DNA from: Phaeosaccion multiseriatum
Lineage: Eukaryota; Ochrophyta, other classes
Direction: 5' to 3'
Length of the DNA stretch: 64,000 bases
Assembly (NCBI GenBank): GCA_965112735.1
Contig: OZ218962.1
Coordinates: 2,170,001-2,234,000, forward strand
Under the pieces are notes generated by a model. The model worked only from the letters and a program-made list of their open reading frames with translations. It was not told where the DNA came from and made no database searches. The position numbers and the translations under genes are program-made. This document shows, piece by piece, positions 55,128-64,000 of this stretch (positions within the stretch are counted from its first letter, which is position 1; each line of letters begins with the position of its first letter).

Positions 55128-58100
55128 TCTTGCCTACCTACCTGCCTGCCTGCCTGCCTGCCTGCCCATATGCCTCCACAGCTTCACTTTGAACTTTGTG
55201 GAGTGTGTGTTCGTGCTCAACAACTACTCCGAGCACCCCATGTACGCCGCGGCCGTGGCTGTGGGGTCCGAGGCAGGAGGGGTAGTGACGATGGACGGCA
55301 TCAATCTCGCAGGGAGGGAGCCCCAGCAGGTAGGATTTTCCTGCCATCTGTGACCTGTGCTCAAGAAGCAACACGCGTAGCTCTTTCACGAACATTCGTG
55401 ACAGTGGGACCTCACCTCCCTCTCCTCCCCTTTGTCCCTCCCCACCTGCCTGTAACCTTTACTCTCCCTCCCGCCCCCCCGCTCTCTCTCCCTCCCGCCC
55501 GCCCTCCCTCCCTCGCTCCCTACATCCCCTCTCTCCCTCCCACCCTCCCTTCCCTCCTGCCCTCCCTCCCTCCCTCCCTCCCTCCCTCCCTCCCTCTAGG
55601 TTTCGAAGCGCATGTCAATCTACAGAGCCATGCTCCGCAGTATGTCGGAAGAGGGCAAGATTTCTGTAACCGCCAAACTGGCCCAGGAAGTGCTCGCTCC
55701 GGCCGTGGATGGACACCTCCCCGCCGCCGCACCTGCTCTCACCGAGGCACATCGGAGAGTAAAGGCCAAGGTCTGTCGCATGGGTTGGTTGGTTGGTTGG
55801 TCGGTTCGCCGGAATGTGTAAATAGATTGGTCGACAATACTTTCCTCAACCTCTCCCCCCCCTCCCCTGCCTCGATCCCTCCCTCCCTCCCTCCCTCCCT
55901 CCCTCCCTCCCTCCCTCCCTCCCTCCCTCCCTCCCTCCCTCCCCCCCTCCCTCCCTCCCTCTCTCCCTCCCTCCTTCCCTCCCTCCCTCCCTCCCTCCCT
56001 TGCAGGCCGAAGATGTAGTTCGAGATGCCTTCATGGTACTTTCTTGCTCCGAGCTGAGCATCGGCAAGGGGGCAGTTGGTGATACACCAGCAGGAGCAGG
56101 AGGAGGGAGCGAGGAGGAGGAGGAAGAGGGCACGGCAGGTGGAGGAGGCCTTGCTGCTGCCAAAACCAAGCTACTCGCCAACATGTCCCGCAAGTAAGAG
56201 TTTCGTTTTCTTGTACATGGCGGTTGGGTTGGGGTGGGGTCATCATCGTGGATTCCACTCCCGCTCTCTCTTCCTCCTCCTCCTCCTCCTCCTCCTCCTC
56301 CTCCCGTTTCTCATCCTCATCCTCTCTCTCTCCCTCCCTCCCTCCTCTCCTCAGACACTTGATCGAGAATGTGGTGCCCGTGCTCATCAGTCTCAAGCAC
56401 ATGCTCGAGGCCGCCCACAGCCCGCTGGTCAAGTAAGGATATTGGTAGTGTGTACACAGATGGACTTAGTCTACGATGGAACTGCCCTTGCTCGTACCAT
56501 CTCTCTGTCTCTCTCCATCTCTCCCTCTCTCTTTCTTGCCTCTCCTAGTCTCTATACTTCTGTATTTATGTCTCCCTCCCTCTCTCTCTGCCTCTCTGTG
56601 TGTATGTGTGTGTCACTGCGCGTTTGCTCACGCACGCACACACACGCACGCCAGGGAGCTAATGGGGTACTTCCGGGACTTGGTTCGAAACTACAAGGTA
56701 AGGCAATACGCAATAATGGCAACTGAAACTGAAGCTGAAACTTAGACGGGGCGTCGCCCCTAGCCTACACGGGCCCACCTTTGGCCGAATGCCTCCCCCC
56801 CCCTTCCTCTCCTCTCCCGCTCGCTCGCTCGCTTACTCACTCACTCACTCACTCACTCACGTACTCACGTACTCACCACGATACGCAAGGTATCCACGTC
56901 GCCCCCTCCCCCTCTCACACCCACGCACGCACGCCCGCACACCCACGCGCTCACCCACGCAGGGAGAGGTGAAGGAGGTGCTGGACAAAGACGCCAACCT
57001 CGCTGCGGAGATTGAGTACGACCTCAAGCTCTTCGAGAAGGAGCAGAAGGAGGAGGCCGCCCGAAGGCTGCGGGAGGAGGAGGAAGAGCGCGAGGCAGAG
57101 GAGGAGGAGGAGGAGGCGGAGGCTGCGAGGCTTGCTGTTACTGCTGCCGCCGCCGCTGCTGCTGCTGCGAAGGGTGCAGATGGAGGAGGAGGAGGAGGTG
57201 TTGGTGGTGGTGGTCTAAGTAGTATGACCCCGACGCGTGGTAGGCAGGCCGCAAAGACTCCTCTGAGAGGAGTGGGCGTGTTCGGAGGAGGACGGAGGGG
57301 CGGAGCGACCACAGGGGGAAAGCAGCAGAAGCTGAAGCAGCTCCAGCAACAGCAGCGGCGGCGCAGCAGCATGGGAGGGGGGCTGAGCAGCGGCGGAGGC
57401 GGCGGAGGTGGCTCGCTCTCGATGCACGGATTGAGCGCAGTCAAACTCCGGGCGGACTCCGAGTCGGAACGGACGGGTGGAGGTGGAGCTGCGAGGGCTC
57501 GGAGCGTTGGGCGGAGCAAGAGCTTCAGCGGCCCGGCGAGCGGACTCGGGGGCTTCGTGTCACAGCAAAGCGCGTCAAAGCAACCTCTGCGAGCCCGGAC
57601 GCCGTCGGAGGCTGTTCGAGCGGCCGTGTACCGGGGTAGTGGTGGTGGTGGGACGCCCGGCGGGGTAGGGGGAAGGCGCATAGCAGCGCTGCTGTCGGGG
57701 GTGAGCACGGGGGGAGCAGCAGCAGCAGCAGGAGGAGGAGGAGGAGGGATGTCATCGTCGCCGATGGCCAGCAGCCTCAATTTCGCCGGAGGAAGGGATG
57801 CGCACACCACCACCACAACCACCACCACCACCACCACCGACATTTGCATCCCCTCGCCACTGGCACCAACGTAAGTGGTGGTCTGTTGTCAAACATGGTG
57901 GTATTGTGTTGTCGAGCATGGATGGCAGCCAATGCTCAAAGCTTGATCTCTCAGCACAGAGTCCTTCTTTCGTTGTCTGGAGGGGTGGGGGATGGGAGAG
58001 GGGAGGGGAGGGGACAATAAGGAGAGGGGAGGGGAGGGGAGCTCTTGTGTTGCGGGCTGAGTCGGAAGTTTTCTTCTTTTTCGATTGGATCACCCCTTCG

Positions 58101-58704
58101 CCACCCTCAGAGAGAGGAATCGCTGTGCTGGTGCTGATGCTGAATGTCGACGTCGATTTGTCTCTTTCTATGCAGGCAACACCCTCGAATGCGAAGGTGG
58201 TCTGTAACCGTGGCACCCCTGGCCGCCAGTCAAGACGCAGAGGAGAACGCAGAGGAGGAGAGTGGTGATGATGGTGAGGAGGAGGAGGAGGAGGAGGAGG
58301 AGGAGGAGGAGGAGGAGGAGGAGGAGGAGACCCAAGAGGAAAACGAAATCAACGGAGAGGGCGAGGGCAAGGACGAGAACAACCCCCCCCCCAAGGTTGG
58401 GTCCCGGTCTCGTACCAAGCCCAAGCTGGCCAAGGCAAGCGAAGAGGGTCTCCAGGCTGGGCTTGACGACAACCAAGAGGAAGAGGAAGAGAGCGGAAAG
58501 AGGCGGGGCCGAGCAGCGACGAAAGGCAGAGGCAAAAAAGGCCAAAGCGGTGGGAGTAGTTTGTTGGCCAAGGGGAAGGGTAAGGGCAAGAGCGCGAGGA
58601 AGAAGCCGACAATGGAGCCCTCTGCGTCAGCAGCGCTGGCATCGGCCGTGGCGGTGGAGAGCGGCGGGGGAGGAGGAGGGAGGAGGTCCAAGCGAGCAAG
58701 CTGA
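42961..58704 (+). CDS. NCAPD3: Condensin II subunit D3 (NCAPD3)
   Basis: This HEAT-repeat subunit of condensin II works in chromosome compaction. Thirty exons sum to 6531 nt, 2176 residues: 42961-43421, 43673-43722, 44132-44243, 44467-44871, 45100-45223, 45474-45530, 45923-46413, 46666-46969, 47292-47488, 47693-48014, 48257-48349, 48732-48950, 49438-49854, 50227-50434, 50626-50702, 51022-51153, 51462-51569, 51984-52088, 52400-52513, 53299-53398, 53833-53911, 54198-54300, 54633-54820, 55182-55329, 55600-55770, 56006-56193, 56355-56432, 56655-56697, 56963-57870, 58176-58704. Best marks: [98 protein letters not shown] region, [32 protein letters not shown] and [15 protein letters not shown]. The last ~480 residues are charged and basic, typical of the D3 tail. 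Several exons carry low-complexity inserts and copies of the dispersed element ([20 protein letters not shown]). The small early exons are the least certain. Confidence 0.95.
43898..43975. repeat. (CTT)n microsatellite in NCAPD3 intron 2
   Basis: About 26 uninterrupted CTT units inside a pyrimidine run (43880-44126) that leads to the acceptor of exon 44132-44243. A second (CTT)n of about 29 units is at 49968-50055 in intron 13. Both are in the sense pyrimidine orientation. Confidence 0.96.
47391..47404 (+). repeat. Dispersed element GTTGGTGATACAGC inside a coding exon (example copy)
   Basis: NCAPD3 exon 9 reads GCAGCAGTTGGTGATACAGA here, translated AAVGDTE. Other copies, by core start. Plus orientation: 1956, 3719, 7191, 7634, 32391, 38102, about 38808, 47825, 47873, 48350, 48860, 49710, 50745, 50772, 56075. 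Reverse orientation (TATCACCAAC): 29216, 31270, 46879, 49612, 59839; one-mismatch copies at 29186 and 62482. Most are flanked by CAG or CTG triplets. Confidence 0.85.
50741..50795 (+). repeat. 27-bp tandem duplication carrying the dispersed element
   Basis: Two direct copies of a 27-bp unit, AGCAGTTGGTGATACACAGC followed by CGAGCAG, lie in NCAPD3 intron 15. It is the only place in the window where the element is itself tandemly duplicated. Confidence 0.9.
51845..51930. repeat. 26-bp array with four TGACGTCA palindromes
   Basis: TGACGTCA occurs at 51845, 51871, 51897 and 51923, exactly 26 bp apart, each followed by CCCTC and a pyrimidine spacer, in NCAPD3 intron 17 close to the acceptor of exon 51984-52088. 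TGACGTCA is the full cAMP-response/bZIP site; any regulatory use is speculation, since the array may simply be an expanded pyrimidine tract. Confidence 0.85.
52195..52335. repeat. Tandem ~65-bp duplication with TTACTTCGAAGTA palindrome
   Basis: The segment CCATATGCCTCCAACACCCC through ATGTTACTTCGAAGTA and a (TA)n tail is present twice head to tail in NCAPD3 intron 18. The 13-bp palindrome TACTTCGAAGTA core and the TATATA tail can form hairpins. Confidence 0.85.
52514..53110. repeat. 55-bp minisatellite grown from a (GTCA)n donor
   Basis: The intron starts GTGCAG|GTCAGTCAGGCAGG and becomes an array of about eight 55-bp units, each holding TTATCAGGCAGCCAATCAAT, CACTCAGTCAACCAG and a GTCAGTCAGGCAG run. 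The array is open in one frame (Ser/Gln-rich), but the flanking exons splice in phase around it and it lacks homology to condensin, so it is taken as intronic. Confidence 0.9.
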
Positions 58705-59551
58705 GGCGAGAACGCGAGAGGAGGGGGTGGCGGTCGTGGGGCGAGAGAGAAGAAAATGACGATGACTGCCAATGGGACACTGGTGGCGCGAGTCAGCGAA
58801 GGAATGGGTCAGGAGGAGTGCGTGCGTGTGTGTGTGTATGTGTGCGTGCGCGAAGGGCAGGGCAGGGAGGGAAGCGTGAAGCAGTGGTCGCGTGGTCGCG
58901 CTCGCTTCTTCGATGGAAAAAACAAATGGAAGCAATAACGTATGAAAACACAGTAATTTTAAAAAATAATTAATACTCGATTTGCGTTAAGAGTCGTCCA
59001 AATCGCCCCGTTTTTTGGGGGTCGGGCGGCAAGGGGGAGTGCTCCTGCAGAAATGCTGAAAACTTGGGAAGAAGGGGAAAGCGATGAAAGCCGAAAGGCT
59101 ATGGAGCGACGGGCATCTCAAAGAGCTACACGAAGAGCTATAGCGCTTCTCCCAGCGTCATTTTGCTTCAAGCGTCCAAACAATGTAGTGGGGGAAATGT
59201 AGGAAAATTAAAAAGGGAATTGTTTCCTTTGCCTTTCACGGAGACAGTGGGTTAGGTAGCACGCCCACCTGAAGCGAACCAACCAACCAACTAACCAACC
59301 AAGCAACCAACCAACCAACCAAGCAAGCAAGCAAGCAGGTAAGCTCTCGCTGACACGAGAATCGGATTTTGCCTTCTTCCTTTCTGCCCTCCCGTCGCGC
59401 TCTTGTCATTCGTGGTTTTGAACTAAATGAATAGATTCATGCCAATGTTCTTGAATAGATTCATGTTAATGTTCAATGTTCTTGAATAGATTCATGTCAA
59501 TGTTCTTGAATAGATTCATGTCAATGTTCAATGTTCTTGAATAGATTCATG
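58705..59551. other. Convergent 3' region NCAPD3 / xylulokinase
   Basis: No gene is recognised. It has an AT-rich stretch at 58945-58985 suited to 3'-end formation, an (ACCA)n tract at 59276-59335, and a tandem array at 59428-59560 of TTGAATAGATTCATGTCAAT-type units of alternating 26 and 33 bp, which ends inside the xylulokinase 3' coding end. Confidence 0.55.
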
Positions 59552-59560
59552 TCAATGTTC
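59428..59560. repeat. Tandem array of TTGAATAGATTCATGTYAAT units
   Basis: Five units, with the spacer alternating between GTTC and GTTCAATGTTC, run up to the stop codon of xylulokinase (59552-59554). It is much more AT-rich than its surroundings. Confidence 0.88.
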
Positions 59561-59805
59561 TTGCCCTTGTGTAGAGCGCCTCTGCACGTCGAGCTCAAGT
59601 TGATGATAGGCTGGCAGCATGTCTGTGTAGAGCGAGAAGGGCTCCTCCCTGCCCCTCGCCACCTCCATCAGCCCGCGCTGCTCAAAAGTCCCCACCACGC
59701 GGCTGAACGGCACAATTGGAGCCTTACTGTCGGGGCTCACCACCTCGTCCCTCCCATCTACCTCCTCGTCTATTCCTCCTCTTTCTCCTCCTCCTCCTCC
59801 TCCTC

Positions 59806-59837
<32 letters not shown>

Positions 59838-61779
59838 ATATCACCAACTGCTGCTGCTGCTGCTGCCCCTCCTCCTTGGGTGAGACACAGGTAGCCATGC
59901 TTGGCCCTTAGCGCGGCTCCGACGGCGGCCGAGTCCGATACCTCCGCCGTAAAGACGCTGACACCAAATACATCCGCCAGGACCTGGCTTGATGGAGAGA
60001 CAATATACGACCAACAGTTTCAACAGTTACAACAGTTACAGAACAGTTCAGCTCCTGCACTGACATCAAATACATCGAGATGCCAATACCTGCCCATGTC
60101 ATGCGATAGACAGAGATGATTAGGTGGGGCTTTAACTGCCATCTGCCTGCTCTGCTAAACCACGAAACAAGCTTATCGATCACTCGACCTTTCGGAGCAA
60201 TAGAAACTGAAACTGTAAACTGACCTGCATCATGTGCTTGTTCCTGCCCCCCCCCCCCGTGGCCAGCACTTTAGTGGGTCTATGGATGCCCATGTCCATG
60301 AGGCGTCTTCTCATGGACAGAAAACGGCCCTCCACCACCGCCCGAACCTCCTCCTCCTTGCTCTGTGAGGGTGGGGGTGAGTGCGGGTGTGGATGGCAGC
60401 AGAGAGCATATTATTTTCAGGATGTCGTACTAGTGAAGGGCAGGCACTCCAAGCCGGGCCTTTGATCCTATTTGCTTTCATTGCATTGACTCCCTCTCTC
60501 GCTCGCCCCCTCTCTCTCTCTCTCTCTCTCCTCTTTCTCCCACCCCTCACCGTCTTTCTCTTTCTCTCGTTCACACACCATACAGAAACACTCACACTAT
60601 ACACTACACACACAGACACATACACACACATACCCACACACTCGCACTACATACACACGCACACATACACACACTACACGCACACACACACACATACACA
60701 CACAGACACACAGACAGATACACACACACACACACAGAGAGAGAGACACACCTCAAAGGGTTTGTCAATGTCCTCTCCCTCCTTTCCGCGGCGGAAGCGT
60801 CCGGTCACCCCTATCTCCGGTGTTATCTCGGGCAAATCTAAGTACAGACCCATCTGAGGAGGAGGAGGAGGAGGAGGAGGAGGAGGAGGATGAGGATGAG
60901 GAGGAGGAGGAGGAGGAGGATGATGATGATGATGATGATGATGAGGAGGAGGAGGAGGATGAGGATGAGGAGGAGGAGGAGGAGGAGGAGGAGGAGGAGG
61001 AGGAGGAGGAGGAGGAGAAAGGAGGAGGGGGGGGAGGGGGAAGGGGAGAGAGATGAGGAGGAGAAGGAGGATGGGCAGGGGGAAGGGCGCCCCTGAAGCC
61101 AATCATCCACTACCATCCATCCCCCCGCCCTGGCTCCGAAAAGCAATACGTCAGCAAAACATAATGCATCACGTGCTATCACGTGCGAATCCGTCCCGTC
61201 CCCTCTGTCCCCTCACCCACCTTGCCACCGTTTCCCGGCGCGGAGGCCTCCAAACACGCTCCGAAGGCCTCCCAACTCCCTCCACACACCTCATCCCTCA
61301 GTCTACCGCGTGCCACGGCACCATTCTTGTACACCAGCATTGCGAAACAAGACGTGGGGTCGAGGGGGCTGACCATCACGTGGCCCTCCGTCTGGGGCCG
61401 AGGGGAGGAGGTGGTGACGCCCATGACGGTGTCTGAGGTGCCGAGGGAGACGGCGACGCAGTCTTGTCCATCCTCTGCAAGGAGGCCGAGTCCGGCGATG
61501 GAGCAGGGGTTATCGCCGCTGCCAGCTGTGACGACACAAGAGGCAGGCAGGCCGTACTTGCTGTTGTGTGTGTGTGCGTGTGTGTGTGTGTGTGTGTATG
61601 TGTGGGTGCGTGTGTGTGTACGTGTGGGTGCGTGTGTGTGTACGTGTGGGTGCGTGTGGGTGCGTGTGTGTGTACGTGTGTGTGCGTGTGTGGGTGGGTG
61701 GGCGGGTGTAGGTGTGGTAGGGAGGGGGTTTGGGCGGGGAGAAAAGAGCGAGTGTTTGTGGGGATGGGCGCAATGTATG

Positions 61780-61815
<36 letters not shown>

Positions 61816-62861
61816 AAGAGACAGAAAGGCAGAGGTAAGTAAGAGGTTATGGTACGAGAAGAGAGAGAGAGCGACAGAGTGAGAGAGGTGCAAGAGGGAA
61901 GCGTGGAGAAGGGACACAGCGCGCGATGGGAGCGGTGGAGGAGGCAGGGGAAAAGGCGTCGGACGTAGGCGCTGGGTGTGTAGTAAGGGCGAGATGATGA
62001 GCAGGGAAGGGAGACAAGGAAAAGAGGGAGGAGCGCTCGCCCACACGGGCCAGAGAAGAGGACCACGCGGATGTTGAGGGTGGGGCGAAAATCCTTTTCC
62101 TGTGGCAGCTCTCTCTCTCTCTCCTTCATGGGCGAGCTCGTACTCACTCACTCACTCACTCACTCACTCACTCACTCACTCACTCACTCACTCACTCACT
62201 CACTCACTCACTCACTTGACAAAGAAGGGACACACAGTCCCTAGAGTGGCATGCGAGTTAGCAATCTCTATCCCCAGCTTCTCCGCAAGCTCTTCCCCTG
62301 GAGTCTGCCCTCCCCCCTTGGGTGCCTGACCTCCTCCCTCGGCTGTCTGACTTCCCCCCTCGGGCCTCGCTGACGCACACCCACCGCCACGACTGCGACT
62401 ACTTGCAGCAGCACTGCATGGGTCAGTGGGCTCCTCCTCCTCCTCCTTCTCCTCCTCCTCCTCCTCCTCCTCCTTCTGCTGTATCATCAACTGCTCCTGC
62501 TGCCCTCTGTCGACAGAGCACCCCGCCAGGGCAGGGGGGTACCACTTCCGTGTGCGAATGTCCATCAAGTTCATCCCCGACGCATCGCTGCAGTCAATGG
62601 GAGCATAGTCCCCCAGAAACAGGGAGGGGAGGAAGGAGGACACCAGCGCCACCCGCTCCGTAGCCGAGTATACATCCGGCTCACAGTTGGCGATTTTCCG
62701 TATCTGCAGCCCGCTGAAACGGCAATAGGCCTTTGATCCGGTGGCGTCTGCGAGGGCTTGGGCTCCTCCGACGGAAGCCTGCAAGTGGTCGCATTCTTCT
62801 GTGGTGCTGGAGTCCGCCCAAATTGGGCTCGCTCGGCGAGAGAAGCAGCCTGAAAAACAAA

Positions 62862-62900
<39 letters not shown>

Positions 62901-63096
62901 AAAGTATAATGGGCTTGGGCGAAGATGGTGATGGGAGGGAGGGGGAGAGGGGGAGGAAGGGGGGTAAGAGTGAGGGTGAGGGTGAGGGTGATGGTGGGGG
63001 ATAGCGTGAGAGCGAAGGTGAGGGTGTGTGTGAGGGATGAGGATGAGGATGAGGGTGAGGGTGAGGGTGAGGATGAGGATGAGGGTGAGGGTGAAG

Positions 63097-63129
<33 letters not shown>

Positions 63130-63961
63130 AGGATGAGGATGAGGGTGAGGGTGAAGACTCGAGAGCGACGACGCACCCTCAAGGGCGTCTTTGAGCGTAG
63201 TGCGTTGGTCGGCTTGAACCTGCCCTTGGCCCAAGCAATGCTGCTGCTGCTGCTGCTGCCCTTGGCCTGCACAGTGCTGAAGCCTCTCTTGCAGTCGCTG
63301 GCGGGCTCCTCTCTTGGAATAAGGTGGTTACACCGCAAGGTGTCAGCGGCAGAGGAGGAGGGTCAGTTCGTTGATTGCATTGATTGGCCGTGAACTGAAG
63401 CAATAGAGAGGGCCATCATCTCAAGGTACGAAGTGGAGAGTTTGGGGCTTGACTTTGAACCTAGACCCCTCGGGAAAGGTCCCTCCTGCACTCACTCACT
63501 CGCCCACTCTCTCTCTCACTCTCGCTAACTCTCTCACTTTTGCTCTCTCTCGCACTCACTATCGCGCTCACTCACTCAATCACTGAACCACACACACACT
63601 CACTCACCTTCTCTCACTCATTCACTCACCCACTCACCTTCCAATACACCGTGCCATGCTGTTGGCCACTGAAGGAGACGGCCTTGACCTTCGGCATAAG
63701 TGGATGTCGGACCAAGCGAACGAGGCCCATATCGAGCGCGTCGAGCCACATCGTGACTGGGGAAGTTACAATTGAGAGGTCTTTGCCCGATACATGCATG
63801 CCCGCCTTCGTGTTATAGTGCGGAAGGCACTCGTCGAAGCTGACGGACTCCACTGCTTTCACCTCATAATCGCCTGCTGCAACCCCAAAGGACAGCAGAA
63901 TGATTGTGCAGCTTTGCGTGCTTAGGTCGACTCCCATGTAGACGTCATCTTCTTCCCCCAT
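59552..63961 (-). CDS. XYLB: Xylulokinase
   Basis: It phosphorylates D-xylulose with ATP, feeding the pentose phosphate pathway. Seven exons (63638-63961, 63177-63312, 62216-62849, 61221-61560, 60752-60853, 60225-60362, 59552-59983) sum to 2106 nt, 701 residues, longer than the ~540 of animal XYLB. FGGY-kinase marks: N-terminal MGVDLSTQS and [14 protein letters not shown], then [101 protein letters not shown] and [10 protein letters not shown] with [11 protein letters not shown]. The extra length is low-complexity inserts: Glu-rich after QLMIQQK (around 62460) and Ala/Gly-rich around 59770-59870 with AVGDIA, both at copies of the dispersed element. There is no targeting leader, so it is probably cytosolic. 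A run of 12 G on the sense strand (60247-60258) codes the glycines of the conserved ATGG loop. Confidence 0.95.
60854..61016. repeat. (GAG)n/(GAT)n tract at a xylulokinase acceptor
   Basis: On the sense strand this is a ~160-bp (CTC)n/(ATC)n tract abutting the acceptor CAG of exon 60752-60853. It directly replaces the polypyrimidine tract. Confidence 0.93.
62135..62215. repeat. (CTCA)n at a xylulokinase donor
   Basis: On the sense strand the intron reads AA|GTGAGTGAGTGAG for about 20 perfect units, beginning exactly at the 5' splice site of exon 62216-62849. Confidence 0.95.
62928..63165. repeat. (GGTGAG)n/(GGATGA)n minisatellite in a xylulokinase intron
   Basis: Imperfect GTGAGG and GATGAG hexamers, much like the tract at 617-845. 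It lies just downstream (sense strand) of the donor of exon 63177-63312. (AAC)n follows at 62863-62899 next to the acceptor of exon 62216-62849. Confidence 0.88.
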
Positions 63962-64000
63962 CTTGTCAACTTGCTGCTGAATGCTACCCGATCTCTCTCC

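Noticed and set aside
59228-59280. tRNA-like segment (GGTTAGGTAGCACGCCCACC)
   Set aside because: It looks like a D-arm with part of an anticodon arm, but no acceptor stem or T-arm could be paired.

Overview
The window is nuclear DNA of a photosynthetic eukaryote with a secondary (red-lineage) plastid, most likely an ochrophyte/stramenopile alga. Three things support this. Genes are split by many short introns with GT-AG ends. Two plastid proteins start with an ER signal peptide followed by a phenylalanine at the predicted cleavage site (SDAF in the fructose bisphosphatase, SSAF in a lumenal protein), the hallmark of heterokont plastid import. The gene set (7TM-RGS receptor, type III polyketide synthases, PsbQ/Psb31-like lumenal protein) fits the same group. 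The species is not identified.

Ten genes were rebuilt exon by exon by following splice phase. Left to right: exocyst subunit Sec5 (minus, runs off the left edge); plastid fructose-1,6-bisphosphatase (plus); a thylakoid-lumen PsbQ/Psb31-like protein (minus); an Mpv17/PMP22-family membrane protein (plus); two nearly identical type III polyketide synthases head to head (minus, plus); syntaxin-18/Ufe1 (minus); a 7TM receptor fused to an RGS domain (plus); condensin II subunit NCAPD3 in 30 exons (plus); and xylulokinase (minus). Except for the RGS/NCAPD3 pair, neighbours alternate strands, giving divergent promoter pairs and convergent 3' ends. The genes are not one pathway. They cover vesicle tethering and fusion (Sec5, syntaxin-18), carbon metabolism and photosynthesis (FBPase, lumenal protein, xylulokinase), polyketide synthesis, G-protein signalling and chromosome condensation.

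The rest is dominated by simple repeats: a ~580-bp perfect (GA)n, long (CTC)n, (CCCT)n, (CTT)n, (ACTC)n and (GTCA)n tracts, and a 55-bp minisatellite. Most sit at intron ends as if grown out of the splice signals.

The most unusual signal is a dispersed 14-bp element, GTTGGTGATACAGC, usually set in CAG/CTG repeats. More than 20 copies lie in introns, intergenic DNA and coding exons of at least four unrelated genes, where they are translated as QLVIQ or AVGDT peptides. Some copies act as predicted splice donors or acceptors. A second short dispersed motif (TCCACTGCCATCC) clusters near 3' splice sites, and two palindromic MITE-like elements share the same terminal inverted repeats.
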